Shown here piece after piece: positions 55,001 to 62,535 of a stretch of 64,000 bases of DNA (its first letter is position 1; every line of letters begins with the position of its first letter). Below the pieces are notes generated by a model. It saw only the letters and a program-made list of their open reading frames with translations. It made no database searches and was not told the DNA's origin. The translations under genes were made by a program, and so were the position numbers. This DNA comes from Candidatus Krumholzibacteriia bacterium (lineage in GTDB: Bacteria; Krumholzibacteriota; Krumholzibacteriia; G020349025): positions 1 to 64,000 of the forward strand of contig DASRJW010000029.1 in the NCBI GenBank assembly GCA_035649275.1. The letters are read 5' to 3'.

Positions 55001-56634
55001 TGGCGGCCACCACCAACCCGCTGCAGAACACCGGCTGGCCCCGTTACCTGCAGCAGTGGACCAGCTGCACCGCCGTGGTGGCCAACGTGGACGCCGACGC
55101 CACCCCCGAGGTCTTTGTCGGCGCTGACCTCGTGTATGGCTGGCAACACAATGGCACCGAGATCGTGAACGGCGATGCGGATCCGAGCACCGACGGCGTC
55201 TTCAGCAGCCTGGGGCAGAGCTTCACCGCCGGTCTCGCCGCCGGGGATTTGACCGGCGACGGGCGTGACGAGATCGTCGCCTGCTCTTGGGACACGCATC
55301 AGATCTTCGTCTTCGCCGCCAACGGCTCCGTCCTGCCCGGGTGGCCTCGCTCCATGGCGGTGACCACCCACGGTCTCTGGGCGGCGCCGGTGCTCGCCGA
55401 TCTCGATCTGAACGGCACCCCCGAGGTCATCGTGCTCGGCTTGGACAGCCGCCTCTACGTCTGGCGGGCCAACGGCACGGAGCTGCGCGATGGCGACAAC
55501 AACGCCGCCACGCAGGGCGTCTTCTTCCTGATCCCCTCGTCGGCGACCTGGAGCCGCGGCGGCCCCGTGGTCGGCAATGTGCTCACCGCCGATGCGGCGC
55601 CGGAGATCGTCTTCGGCACCACGACGAACCGCATCTACATGCTGCGCGCCGACGGCTCCATCCCCGCGGGCTGGCCAGTGACCGTGGGCGACGACGTCAA
55701 CGCCTCGCCCGCCCTCGGCGACGTGGACGGCGACGGTGATCTGGAAGTGGTGGTGCCGGCAGGCGATGGTTTCCTCTACGTGCTGCGCGGCGATGGCACC
55801 GCCCTCCCGGGCTGGCCGCGTCCTTTCGAGACGCACTGGAGCGCCCTCGCACCTTCGGTGGCGCTGCACGATTTCGATGCCGACGGCAAGCTCGAGATCG
55901 TGGTCGCGGGCTCGTCGGGAGCGGTGGAGGACGGCCAGCTCGCCATCTTCAACTGGCAGGGCAACTACTTGCCGGGCTGGCCGGTGGAAGTGCACACCGC
56001 TTCGGAATCCTCGCCGGTGCTCGGCGATCTGGATGGCGACGGCGTGGTGGAAATCGTCTTCGGCGGCGAAAACGGCCAGATCCTCGGCTTCGAGCCGAAC
56101 GGCTCTATGGCGGCGGGATTCCCGATCCGCCTCGGCGCGGAGATGCGGAGCACGCCGACGATCACCGATCTGGATGGCGACGGCGACACCGACCTGGTGG
56201 TGGCCGGCTGGGATCAGCAGGTCTATGCCTTCGACTTCCCCGGCACCTATCAGCCCGGGCTGGTGCCGTGGGGGACGTTGCGCGCCAACCGCCAGCGCAC
56301 CGGCGGTTACTACCCGGCGACCCCGACCGACGCCGAGCCGCTGCCGCCGCTGCGCACCCGCTTGCGCGGCAACGTACCGAACCCCTTCAATCCGCAGACG
56401 CGGATCCTCTTCGATCTCGCCGGTCCCGAGCGGCAGCACGTCCTGCTCTGCATCTACGACCCGAGCGGCCGCAAGGTGCGCACCCTGGTGGATGGCGCCC
56501 TCCCCGCCGGTCCCCACTTCTTCGACTGGGACGGCCGCGACGCAAACGGTCGCGCGGTAGCGAGCGGCGTCTACTTCACCCGCCTGGTGGCGGGCGCCTT
56601 GAGCTCGAGCCAGAAGATGGTGCTGTTGCGCTGA
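52012..56634 (+). CDS. giant secreted C25 (gingipain-type) cysteine peptidase with Ig, FN3, FG-GAP and FlgD-like domains
   Basis: 1540 residues. Signal peptide about 1-40 (CLAAALAALSLGATSASG). Propeptide-like region to about 200, then the caspase-fold C25 domain: MLIVTRESLVAAFQLLADER, LLLGGDTDLIPARY, YVGRLPV, catalytic His457 in THIGHGFRYTM and Cys492 in VMLNCTASAFD, spacing 35, much as in gingipains. Then Ig/CARDB-type domains (GVFEAGEKAFVAVEVRN), a fibronectin III domain near 905-1000 (VALAWGPSAATDVIGYHVYR), FG-GAP-type propeller repeats near 1005-1420 (LGDVDGDGDLEVVVPAGDGF, ITDLDGDGDTDLVVAGWDQQ) and a FlgD-like end (NVPNPFNPQTRILFDLAG, WDGRDANGRAVASGVYF) finishing SQKMVLLR. Probably exported to the surface. 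Confidence 0.9.
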   Translation: MTPSSSSRSVLRVGWKARARCLAAALAALSLGATSASGAERPLTFGDRLQAILAPQLRVVAAPSAAKPPTALATKPETGMLVVPVLLAPGEKLLEAHADVPLHVLANCSYHGFAIAHLGVARGDLPRLQAHPTTLVTSVAAVPALQLQRAAPERELAWRQELARHVVNPEALGAYVEKAGAPAPAPTADFAPSDKPSLEGSGVEMLIVTRESLVAAFQLLADERTAAGIPTVVRSLEWIEASFPHGADRQETLRLFLRDAYVYWGVQSLLLGGDTDLIPARYAVSTYIQPPASVPTDLYYACLDGNWNADGDDLWGEAEDPFGGDPGDDADLYPEFYVGRLPVHTPAEVANYRAKLAAYLDPAHTNYQDKLLFLSEVLWPVDYTPGGTILKNGADNAERLIALNDLDTGNPPEGICPSRLTKLYEVPTGYSGAGPLSRQAAIDSMNAGFGLVTHIGHGFRYTMSLADASLTNLQAADLVNGERPFFLVMLNCTASAFDFPCLAEQFLLNPQGGAVGVLGAAREAFPDGSQLFLEAWFRGLFDNDRVSVGQALQEARLELLAGTSTDGVLRWTNFITAYLGDPTLSLWRCAPRNPVVTHATGLVPGQQQLAVQVNTAPGAVPGAMVCLWKPGDFYAVARTNASGVATLAFRAEAPGNATLTVQGAGITPFQETVPFAAGVGAILRATGTTVVTDSGSGSRGNGNGVFEAGEKAFVAVEVRNSGSAAASNVQVALSTSDPFVIIQSPFVTIPTLPAGQTTFAPPITVELKYNLPDRHHLELRADLTIPGKSWHDQIVFDLLQVQPRVVGLIVVDPDGNGTPGAGETYTLQVQFKNYGFAQLDAATATLTSSDPDVSISDGSAVVGNVLHLGTGTGEFQLTESNVSQPNSLHVVLTSGTRTWPFDVETRRPTPPGAVTADVSLGPDRVALAWGPSAATDVIGYHVYRALAASGPWTRMDTDVVTSARYFGAAGLQGSTKYWFAVTAVDGSGNESVRTSAVAATTNPLQNTGWPRYLQQWTSCTAVVANVDADATPEVFVGADLVYGWQHNGTEIVNGDADPSTDGVFSSLGQSFTAGLAAGDLTGDGRDEIVACSWDTHQIFVFAANGSVLPGWPRSMAVTTHGLWAAPVLADLDLNGTPEVIVLGLDSRLYVWRANGTELRDGDNNAATQGVFFLIPSSATWSRGGPVVGNVLTADAAPEIVFGTTTNRIYMLRADGSIPAGWPVTVGDDVNASPALGDVDGDGDLEVVVPAGDGFLYVLRGDGTALPGWPRPFETHWSALAPSVALHDFDADGKLEIVVAGSSGAVEDGQLAIFNWQGNYLPGWPVEVHTASESSPVLGDLDGDGVVEIVFGGENGQILGFEPNGSMAAGFPIRLGAEMRSTPTITDLDGDGDTDLVVAGWDQQVYAFDFPGTYQPGLVPWGTLRANRQRTGGYYPATPTDAEPLPPLRTRLRGNVPNPFNPQTRILFDLAGPERQHVLLCIYDPSGRKVRTLVDGALPAGPHFFDWDGRDANGRAVASGVYFTRLVAGALSSSQKMVLLR

Positions 56635-56818
56635 GGCTTCCTTGCGGGGCAGAGCCATCGGGCCACCCCACGGCCACGCGGATCGCTCGGGTCTTTCCAC
56701 ACACCTAGGAGCCGGCGCGCCTCCGGGGGGGGCTGTGCTGGCGACGCTTCCGGAGGCAACCCACCTCCCGTCCCACGACCCTTCGCCACGCCTCCGGCCT
56801 CCAGCCCAGCCCGGTTCC

Positions 56819-56847
56819 TTGCGACAGCCTGGAGCCTCTCCTATATT
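56819..56847 (+). promoter_or_regulatory. sigma-70-type promoter for the beta-helix protein gene
   Basis: TTGCGA (56819-56824), exactly 17 bases, TATATT (56842-56847). Transcript start expected near 56855, 41 bases before the ATG. SD GAGGAGG precedes the start. Confidence 0.7.
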
Positions 56848-56895
56848 GAGTGTTGCAGTCTTCCTGATCTCGCCGCTCCCGAGGAGGCATCCCAC

Positions 56896-57978
56896 ATGTC
56901 GCGACTCTGGCTCGCGGGCGTTGTGTTTCTGACTCTGCCCGCCACGACGGGGGGGCGGACCCTGCAGGTTCCTGCGGACTACCCCACGGTCCGGCGCGCC
57001 GTCTACGAAGCCGCCGACGGCGACACGGTGCAGCTGGCGGCGGGGACGTTCGTGGACCGGTTCACCATCGGCGGCAACCCGCTCAACAACCCCAACCGGA
57101 ACATCGTCCTCCGCGGCGTGAGCAGGGACGCGACGATCCTGGACGGGTCGTCGGCTACGGGGAACGTGGTCACCCTCATCGGCTGCCAGCGCAGCATGAT
57201 CATCGAGGACATGACCATCACCGGCGGCACCTTCAACCGCGTCTCTGTGGAGAGCACCGGGGCGGCGGTGTACGTCAACGGCGGTCACCCCACCATCCAG
57301 CGGTGCAACTTGGTGGAGAACCACGGCAACGCCGCCGGCGGCGTGGACATCTACTTCTTCTCCCAGCCGCTCATCCGGGACTGCATCATCGCCTACAACA
57401 CCGGCGGTGGCATCCTCATCGAAACCGACACCGGGGCCCCGGGGCCGGCAGCGGAGGTGCGTAACAACACCATCGTCCGCAATCAGGGGGGTGGCATCTC
57501 GGTCATCAAGGGCGCACGCGCTCTGGTGGAGAACTGCACCATCGCCTACAACAGCGCGGACGGCGTCAGCAGCGAGATCACCCAGGGCACCGGCACCGCG
57601 ATGTGCTACGTCACCGTGCGGCGGAACATCATCACGCACAACGGCGGCGGCGGCATCGTGCGCGAACTGACCCTCGGCACCTGCTACACCCTGGAATGCA
57701 ACGATGTCTGGGGCAATGCCGGCGTCACCGGCGGCGTGATGGGCAACTACCAGGGCTACAGCTCGGGGGACCCGTGCTTCTCCGGACGCGGTGCGGGCGA
57801 CGTCTCCTTCGATCCGCTGTACCAGGATGTCGCCAACGACAACTTCCTCCTCTCCGGCGGCTCACCGCTCTACCAGCTCTGCGTCCCAGGCAGCTGCGGC
57901 GCCCTGGGGGCGGACACGGATTGCGCCGACCCGGTCCAGTCCGTGACCTGGAGCGAGGTCAAGGCGTTGTTTCGCTGA
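56896..57978 (+). CDS. secreted right-handed beta-helix protein with W-x-x-VKALFR tail
   Basis: 360 residues. Signal peptide 1-20 (LAGVVFLTLPATTGG). Begins with the typical LQVPADYPTVRRAVYEAADG of pectin-lyase-like parallel beta-helices, then repeated coils rich in Asn and Gly: PTIQRCNLVENHGNAAGG, PLIRDCIIAYNTGGGILI, AEVRNNTIVRNQGGGISV, ALVENCTIAYNSADGVSS. No polysaccharide lyase catalytic set is evident, so a binding or scaffold role is as likely as an enzyme. Ends VTWSEVKALFR, the same kind of tail as the protein at 5212-5757. Confidence 0.88.
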   Translation: MSRLWLAGVVFLTLPATTGGRTLQVPADYPTVRRAVYEAADGDTVQLAAGTFVDRFTIGGNPLNNPNRNIVLRGVSRDATILDGSSATGNVVTLIGCQRSMIIEDMTITGGTFNRVSVESTGAAVYVNGGHPTIQRCNLVENHGNAAGGVDIYFFSQPLIRDCIIAYNTGGGILIETDTGAPGPAAEVRNNTIVRNQGGGISVIKGARALVENCTIAYNSADGVSSEITQGTGTAMCYVTVRRNIITHNGGGGIVRELTLGTCYTLECNDVWGNAGVTGGVMGNYQGYSSGDPCFSGRGAGDVSFDPLYQDVANDNFLLSGGSPLYQLCVPGSCGALGADTDCADPVQSVTWSEVKALFR

Positions 57979-58024
57979 GCGGGAGCCTCGCGCCCAGGGC
58001 AGCCTGGTGGGAGAGAACGAAAAA

Positions 58025-58049
58025 GCCGGCACGACGGCGTGCCGGCTTT
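58025..58049. terminator. bidirectional Rho-independent terminator
   Basis: GCCGGCACG (58025-58033), loop ACGG, CGTGCCGGC (58038-58046), then TTT. On the other strand the A-run before the stem gives UUUUU. It lies between two convergent genes (ends 57978 and 58072). Confidence 0.9.
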
Positions 58050-58071
58050 GCGGATCAGGCAAGGGCGCCGC

Positions 58072-58350
58072 TCAGAGCGACTCCTTCAGAACTGGGGCTG
58101 GCTTGAAGCCCACCGTCTTGCTCGCCTTGATCTTGATTTCCTCGCCAGTTTGAGGATTGCGACCCACGCGTGCCTTCCGCATACGGACGCTGAAGGTTCC
58201 GAAACCCGGATACGTGAACCGCTTGTCCTTGCGCACCGCTTTCGCGATGTTGTCGAAAACGGCGTCCACGACCTCGTTGATCGCAGCCTTGGAAAGCTCG
58301 CGATGAGCGATGTCTAGCACGACACGTTCGACCAGTTCAGCCTTTGTCAA
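58072..58350 (-). CDS. HU-family nucleoid DNA-binding protein
   Basis: 92 residues with TTG start (TTGACAAAGG). Sequence TKAELVERVVLDIAHRELSK opens the alpha-helical dimer part. FTYPGFGTFSVRMRKARVGR and NPQTGEEIKIKASKTVGFKP are the beta arm and the Pro-containing DNA-intercalating tip typical of HU/IHF. It bends and packs DNA; HU rather than IHF is likely because no partner is seen. It has its own promoter candidate and shares a terminator with the convergent gene. Confidence 0.96.
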   Translation of the reverse strand: MTKAELVERVVLDIAHRELSKAAINEVVDAVFDNIAKAVRKDKRFTYPGFGTFSVRMRKARVGRNPQTGEEIKIKASKTVGFKPAPVLKESL

Positions 58351-58864
58351 ACCACCACACCCCCTTTCCCGTCACGAGGCCAACCGGGCCTCCGCCAAAG
58401 GCAGCCCGAAGTGTAGGCAGCGCCGGAGGCAATGCAAGTTTTTTTTCGCCCGTGCCGCGGCACCGGCACCCATCTCGGCGCCGGAGGCCGTACCGGCGTG
58501 GGTTCGGCGCGGCGGCCGCGGCGGCCAAGCCCGGCCTGCGTCCGGCGCGCGGCGGCGCGCGGGGTCGCGCCCAGTGCCGCTCTCTGCGGCTCGCCCCGGC
58601 TGGCCTTGCGGTACGACGGACGGCGCCCGCGTGCCCCGTTCGACCGCGCCGGCGGCTCTCCCCCGGGATGCGGCGTCGCCGCCGCACCGCCGCGGCCGGC
58701 GCTCGCAGGCGTGCGTTGATGGAGAGTTCACTGGTCCACGCCGCGGTGCTGTGCTACGCTCCCCACGTCGCCGTCACGCCCACTGCATGCGCCCCGTGCC
58801 GATCTCCGGGCCTCTGGGGTCGCCACCGCCACACAGCTTTGAAAAAGCAGCAGCGACCCAAGCC
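58351..58864. other. 514-base non-coding region, divergent HU / GT39 genes
   Basis: The left part holds the HU leader and promoter. From 58450 to 58800 the sequence is extremely GC-rich with scattered GCCGCG runs and no supportable gene. Near 58840 an AT-richer spot (TTTGAAAAAGC) might serve the rightward gene, but no full promoter was seen. Confidence 0.5.
58410..58437 (-). promoter_or_regulatory. promoter candidate for the HU gene with upstream A-tract
   Basis: On the minus strand: TTGCAT (58437-58432), 16 bases, TACACT (58415-58410). A run of eight A residues stands just upstream of the -35, like an UP element, fitting strong expression of HU. The TTG start lies 60 bases downstream of the -10. 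Confidence 0.6.
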
Positions 58865-60526
58865 ATGCACCGACACACCCTCGCGGTTCTGATCCTTCTT
58901 GCCGCCGCCCTGACCTTTCGGCTTCTCTTCGTGGCCAGCAACGTGCACGATCTGGTGGACCGCGGCCCGCTCTACGACGACAGCTTCTACGCCTTCGGCG
59001 TCGCCCGGCACATCGCCGCCGGCCAAGGCTCCACCTTCGACCTCGAGCATCCGACCAACGGCTTCCAGCCTCTCTGGGTGGGGACGCTGGTGCCCCTGTA
59101 CTGGCTGGCCGACGGCGACGTACCGATTCGGCTCGCCTTGGTGCTCTCCTCGTTGCTCGACGTCGCTACCGGCTGGCTCCTTTACCGCTTGCTCCGTCGC
59201 CGGCTGGAGTTCGCCCCGGCCTTCCTGGGAGTCGTGCTCTGGGCCTTCGCCCCGGCGGTGGTGCGGCAGGCGGTGAACGGGCTCGAGACCGCCCTCGCGC
59301 TCTGCTGCCTCGCTCTCGCCCTCCACTACTACTTGGGTCGCTTCCGGGAGGTCCCCGGCCCTCGACAGGCCGCGACGCTCGGGGGCTTGCTCGGCTTCGC
59401 CGTCCTGGCGCGGGTCGACGCGGTCGTCTTTGTCGTGGCGCTGGCGGTGGACGGATGGCGCCGCCGGGCGCCTTGGCGGCCGTGGGCCCGGGCGCTCGGG
59501 GTGCTGGTGCTCGTGGTGTTGCCGTGGTGCCTGGTGAGCCTCGCCGTGGTCGGACGGCTGACGCCGGAAAGCGGGGAGGCGACCCGTTTCCTCAGCATCG
59601 CCTACGCGGCCCACGACATTCCGGCCCTCGGGCCGGCGGGCGCCGGCGCCGTGCACGCGCCACTCTGGGCCCACAACCTCGGACGTTCCTTCTTGCTCCT
59701 CGGCACCTCGCCGGGCCTGCACGTGTTCACGCGCAGTCTCGAACGCCTCCTGGATTTGTGGGGTGCTTCGGAGGGGTTGAAGCTGGCTGCGGTCGTCGCC
59801 TTCCTGGCCGCCGCCGCCGTGGGCACCGTCCTTCTCTTGCGCCCCCGAGGCCGGAGCCTGAGGCGGGACTATGGCTTCCTCGGTGTCTACGGCGTGCTCC
59901 TGGTTCTCGCCTACAGCTGCGTCGTCTTCGGCCACATTTTCTTCAGCCGCTACTACTACCCGATCTTTTTCGTCTCCATCCTCTTGACCTGCGAAGTCGT
60001 GGATGTCCTCTTGCAGCACCTGCCGCCACGGTGCCGCCGCGCCGCAGCGGTCGCCGTGACCGCGACTTATCTGTTGCTGCTTCCCGTCATGACCTGGAAC
60101 CGCATGCGGATGGGGGACTATCGCTTCGTCAACGTCGTGCGCTGGATCGAGAACGAGACGCCGCCGGCGGCCCGCTTCGGTATCTTCAACAGCGGCGCCA
60201 TCGGCTACTTCTCCAGCCGGCGGGTTCTCAATCTCGACGGCAAAGTGAATCCGGAAGCCTTGGCCGCGCTACACCGCGGCGACTTGCGCACCTACGTGCT
60301 GGCGGAACACATCGACTACGTCGTCGATCACGGCTGGATCCTGGACCGTTTCCTCCGCCCCGGCGAGGCGCGCGGTGGCGTTCACTTCACCCGCGTCGCC
60401 GACGAGTCGGTCCTCGGCGTGCCCGGGTGGCGTGCCTACCGCGTCACCCCGCTTCCCGCCACCGCTGCCGCCCAGCGCGTCACCCCGCTTCCCGGCACCG
60501 CTGCCGGCCAGCGCGGACTTCCCTGA
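58865..60526 (+). CDS. polytopic membrane protein, GT39/ArnT-like glycosyltransferase fold
   Basis: 553 residues from ATG 58865 (weak SD). About ten membrane segments. An acidic site early in the first periplasmic loop (DRGPLYDDSFYAFGVARHIA, with the D-D pair) and TNGFQPLWVGTLVPLYWL resemble GT-C family enzymes that use polyprenyl-phosphate sugars. LARVDAVVFVVALAVDGWRR and HIFFSRYYYPIFFVSIL are further membrane parts, and a C-terminal periplasmic domain contains ARFGIFNSGAIGYFSSR and VLNLDGKVN. The last residues contain a 12-residue tandem repeat (RVTPLPATAAAQ, RVTPLPGTAAGQ). Substrate unknown. Confidence 0.78.
   Translation: MHRHTLAVLILLAAALTFRLLFVASNVHDLVDRGPLYDDSFYAFGVARHIAAGQGSTFDLEHPTNGFQPLWVGTLVPLYWLADGDVPIRLALVLSSLLDVATGWLLYRLLRRRLEFAPAFLGVVLWAFAPAVVRQAVNGLETALALCCLALALHYYLGRFREVPGPRQAATLGGLLGFAVLARVDAVVFVVALAVDGWRRRAPWRPWARALGVLVLVVLPWCLVSLAVVGRLTPESGEATRFLSIAYAAHDIPALGPAGAGAVHAPLWAHNLGRSFLLLGTSPGLHVFTRSLERLLDLWGASEGLKLAAVVAFLAAAAVGTVLLLRPRGRSLRRDYGFLGVYGVLLVLAYSCVVFGHIFFSRYYYPIFFVSILLTCEVVDVLLQHLPPRCRRAAAVAVTATYLLLLPVMTWNRMRMGDYRFVNVVRWIENETPPAARFGIFNSGAIGYFSSRRVLNLDGKVNPEALAALHRGDLRTYVLAEHIDYVVDHGWILDRFLRPGEARGGVHFTRVADESVLGVPGWRAYRVTPLPATAAAQRVTPLPGTAAGQRGLP
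60440..60511 (+). repeat. two tandem 36-bp repeats in the 3' end of the membrane protein gene
   Basis: Copy 1 at 60440-60475 and copy 2 at 60476-60511 differ at two bases. They keep the frame and encode the doubled C-terminal tail of the GT39-like protein. Confidence 0.9.
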
Positions 60527-60614
60527 AGCCACCACCCGCAGGCTCGGAACCACGCTGGTACATGCCTTGCTGCCCCCGGGCTCACCGCCTCGACTGCGCC
60601 CGGGAGGACTCGCC

Positions 60615-62444
60615 ATGCACCGTGCTCGCCACCGCCTCGGGCGCGGCAGCGCCGCCGCACTCCTGGCCGCGCTCGCCTGCTTCGCAGCCAGCAGCGTCGG
60701 GGCCCAAACCTTCCCGGCGGCGGAGCCACCGTCGGCGGCTCTACTCCGCGCCGGTCTGGAGGCACTCCATGCTGGAGCGCGCCTGGAAGCGGATTCGCTC
60801 CTCACCCGTTGCGCCGCGGACTATCCTACCGAACCTCTGGCGCCGCTCTTCCGCATGAAGCTCTGGTGGTGGGCGATCCTCGGCGGCGACGCCAGGGTGG
60901 AGCCGCGTCTGCTGGAGGATTTCGAACTCGTTTGCAATCTATCGCAGGCACGACTCGGTTGTGATCCCGCCGACGTGATCGCGCTCTACGCCCTCGGCGA
61001 GGCCCATTGCACTCTGGGGCGATTGCAAGGGATCCGTGGCCAGGGATGGGCGGCGGTGCGCAGCCACCGCCGCGGCACGCCTTTCCTGGAGCGAGCGGTC
61101 GACCTGGCTCCCGAGTGGTCGGCACCCCTCGCTTCGCTCGGCGTCTATCACTACTACTCGGCGCGCGCCCCCGCTTTCCTGCGCTTCCTCGGCCGCTTCC
61201 TCCAAGTCGAAGCCGACCGCGAGCGGGGCTTGCAGGAATTGTGGCGCGCCGCCACCACGCCGGGGTCGCAGCAGGAGGAAGCGACTTTCTTCTTGGTGCA
61301 AATCCTGGCGGGAGTGGAGGACGACGCGCTCGAGGCGCTGCCGCTCGCCATCGACTTGCACCAGCGTTTCCCGCGCAGCTTGCCCTTCGCGCTCGGTCTG
61401 GCGACCGTGCACCTGGGATTGGAACGTCCGGATCTGGCGGTCCGCGTCCTCGAACCTCTGGCCGCCGGGGAGGACGCGGTGGCGGCGCGTTTCTTCGTGG
61501 CGCGCACGCTGTGCACGAGCGGCCACTTCGCGGCGGCGCTCGAGCGACTCGAGGGCTTGAGCACCAAGGATCTGCGCTCGGTGCCGTGGCTCGCCGGGTG
61601 GCATGCGTATTACCGCGGCGTCGCCTGCGACCAGCTCGGTCGGGGCGCCGATGCCAAAGCGGCCTACCAGTGGGCGTGCGAGGCGCCAGAGGTGGCGGAT
61701 TCGCAGACCTACGCCCGCCGGGAGCTGGCGCGGGCCGGGAACGTGTTGCTGCGTCATGTGCGCGGGGCCGAAGCGAGCTTGTCGTGGGACGAAGGCGTCG
61801 AGGCCAGCAGCCGGACATTGCGTGCCGCCCTCGAACAAGAAGGCGGCGATGCGGAGTGTCGGCGGCGAGCGACGCTGGCTCTCGGGGTGTTGACGCTACA
61901 GCAAGGTCAGCCGCGCCAGGCAGCGCAGATCTTGCAGCCGCTGCTCGCAGCGGACGAGGTGGAGGAAGCCTGGCTCGTGGTGCGTCCGCGGCTGCGCCTG
62001 CTGCAAGCTCTCCTGTGGAGCGAGCAACGCGAAGCGGCGCAGGAGCAAGCGGCGCTCCTGGTGCCGGCTCTCGGCAAATGGGGCAGCAACCGCTTGCTCG
62101 AGTTGCTGGTGCAGTCCTGCCTGCAGCCGGCGCCGGAATGGGGTGAAATGGCGCCGCCGCCAGCGCCGGCTCCGGGAGAGCAAACCGTGCTCTTCCGTCT
62201 CAAGGACATCGGATTCAGTCGTGTCGCTCTGCAGCGAGCTGGGGCGGAGCACTCCTCCGTCGTGCCCATGCGCTGGCAGGCGCCCTTCTGGGAGGTGGAA
62301 ATCTCCTTGCCGCCGGGAGTGCACGCGTACCGCTTTCTCCTCGAGGGGGAACAGACGCTCCCGGATCCGGAGGCGGCGATGGCGGAACAGAGAACGGATG
62401 GATGGTGGAGTCTGCGTCCTGTCGAGCCCCTGCCGGACTCATGA
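60615..62444 (+). CDS. exported TPR protein with C-terminal CBM48-like domain
   Basis: 609 residues from ATG 60615 (SD GGGAGG). Signal peptide (LLAALACFAASSVGAQ). Residues about 35-510 are helical repeats (LLRAGLEALHAGARLEADSL, ASLGVYHYYSARAPAFLRFL, LALGVLTLQQGQPRQAAQIL). Residues about 525-600 resemble an isoamylase/AMPK E-set domain: TVLFRLKDIGFSRVALQRAG, WEVEISLPPGVHAYRFLLEG, then DPEAAM and DGWWSLRP. The usual Trp of the first binding strand is not evident. The zinc-finger gene follows 91 bases later. Function unknown; perhaps a periplasmic polysaccharide- or protein-binding scaffold. Confidence 0.78.
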   Translation: MHRARHRLGRGSAAALLAALACFAASSVGAQTFPAAEPPSAALLRAGLEALHAGARLEADSLLTRCAADYPTEPLAPLFRMKLWWWAILGGDARVEPRLLEDFELVCNLSQARLGCDPADVIALYALGEAHCTLGRLQGIRGQGWAAVRSHRRGTPFLERAVDLAPEWSAPLASLGVYHYYSARAPAFLRFLGRFLQVEADRERGLQELWRAATTPGSQQEEATFFLVQILAGVEDDALEALPLAIDLHQRFPRSLPFALGLATVHLGLERPDLAVRVLEPLAAGEDAVAARFFVARTLCTSGHFAAALERLEGLSTKDLRSVPWLAGWHAYYRGVACDQLGRGADAKAAYQWACEAPEVADSQTYARRELARAGNVLLRHVRGAEASLSWDEGVEASSRTLRAALEQEGGDAECRRRATLALGVLTLQQGQPRQAAQILQPLLAADEVEEAWLVVRPRLRLLQALLWSEQREAAQEQAALLVPALGKWGSNRLLELLVQSCLQPAPEWGEMAPPPAPAPGEQTVLFRLKDIGFSRVALQRAGAEHSSVVPMRWQAPFWEVEISLPPGVHAYRFLLEGEQTLPDPEAAMAEQRTDGWWSLRPVEPLPDS

Positions 62445-62465
62445 GGGGCGCGGCCCAGCGGCGCG

Positions 62466-62494
62466 TTGACAGCAGCGGCACGGGATGCCATTCT
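62466..62494 (+). promoter_or_regulatory. promoter candidate for the zinc-finger gene
   Basis: Perfect TTGACA (62466-62471), 17 bases, CATTCT (62489-62494). If used, transcription starts after the ATG at 62485, which favours the GTG start at 62536. Confidence 0.4.
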
Positions 62495-62535
62495 TTGTCC
62501 CTCGCGATCCTCACATCAGCGCGACGGAGTGGCTC

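Noticed and set aside
54241-57639. 1132-codon open frame on the minus strand opposite the C25 peptidase and beta-helix genes
   Set aside because: The plus strand here has signal peptides, catalytic motifs and domain repeats. The minus frame is His/Arg/Ala-rich with no motif or SD, a usual shadow of GC-rich third codon positions.
60440-60511. CRISPR-like repeats
   Set aside because: Two adjacent in-frame copies without spacers inside a coding sequence; no cas genes.
62485-62535. ATG at 62485 as start of the zinc-finger protein
   Set aside because: It lies inside the predicted promoter and lacks an SD; GTG 62536 has GGAG at 6 bases. Kept only as an alternative.
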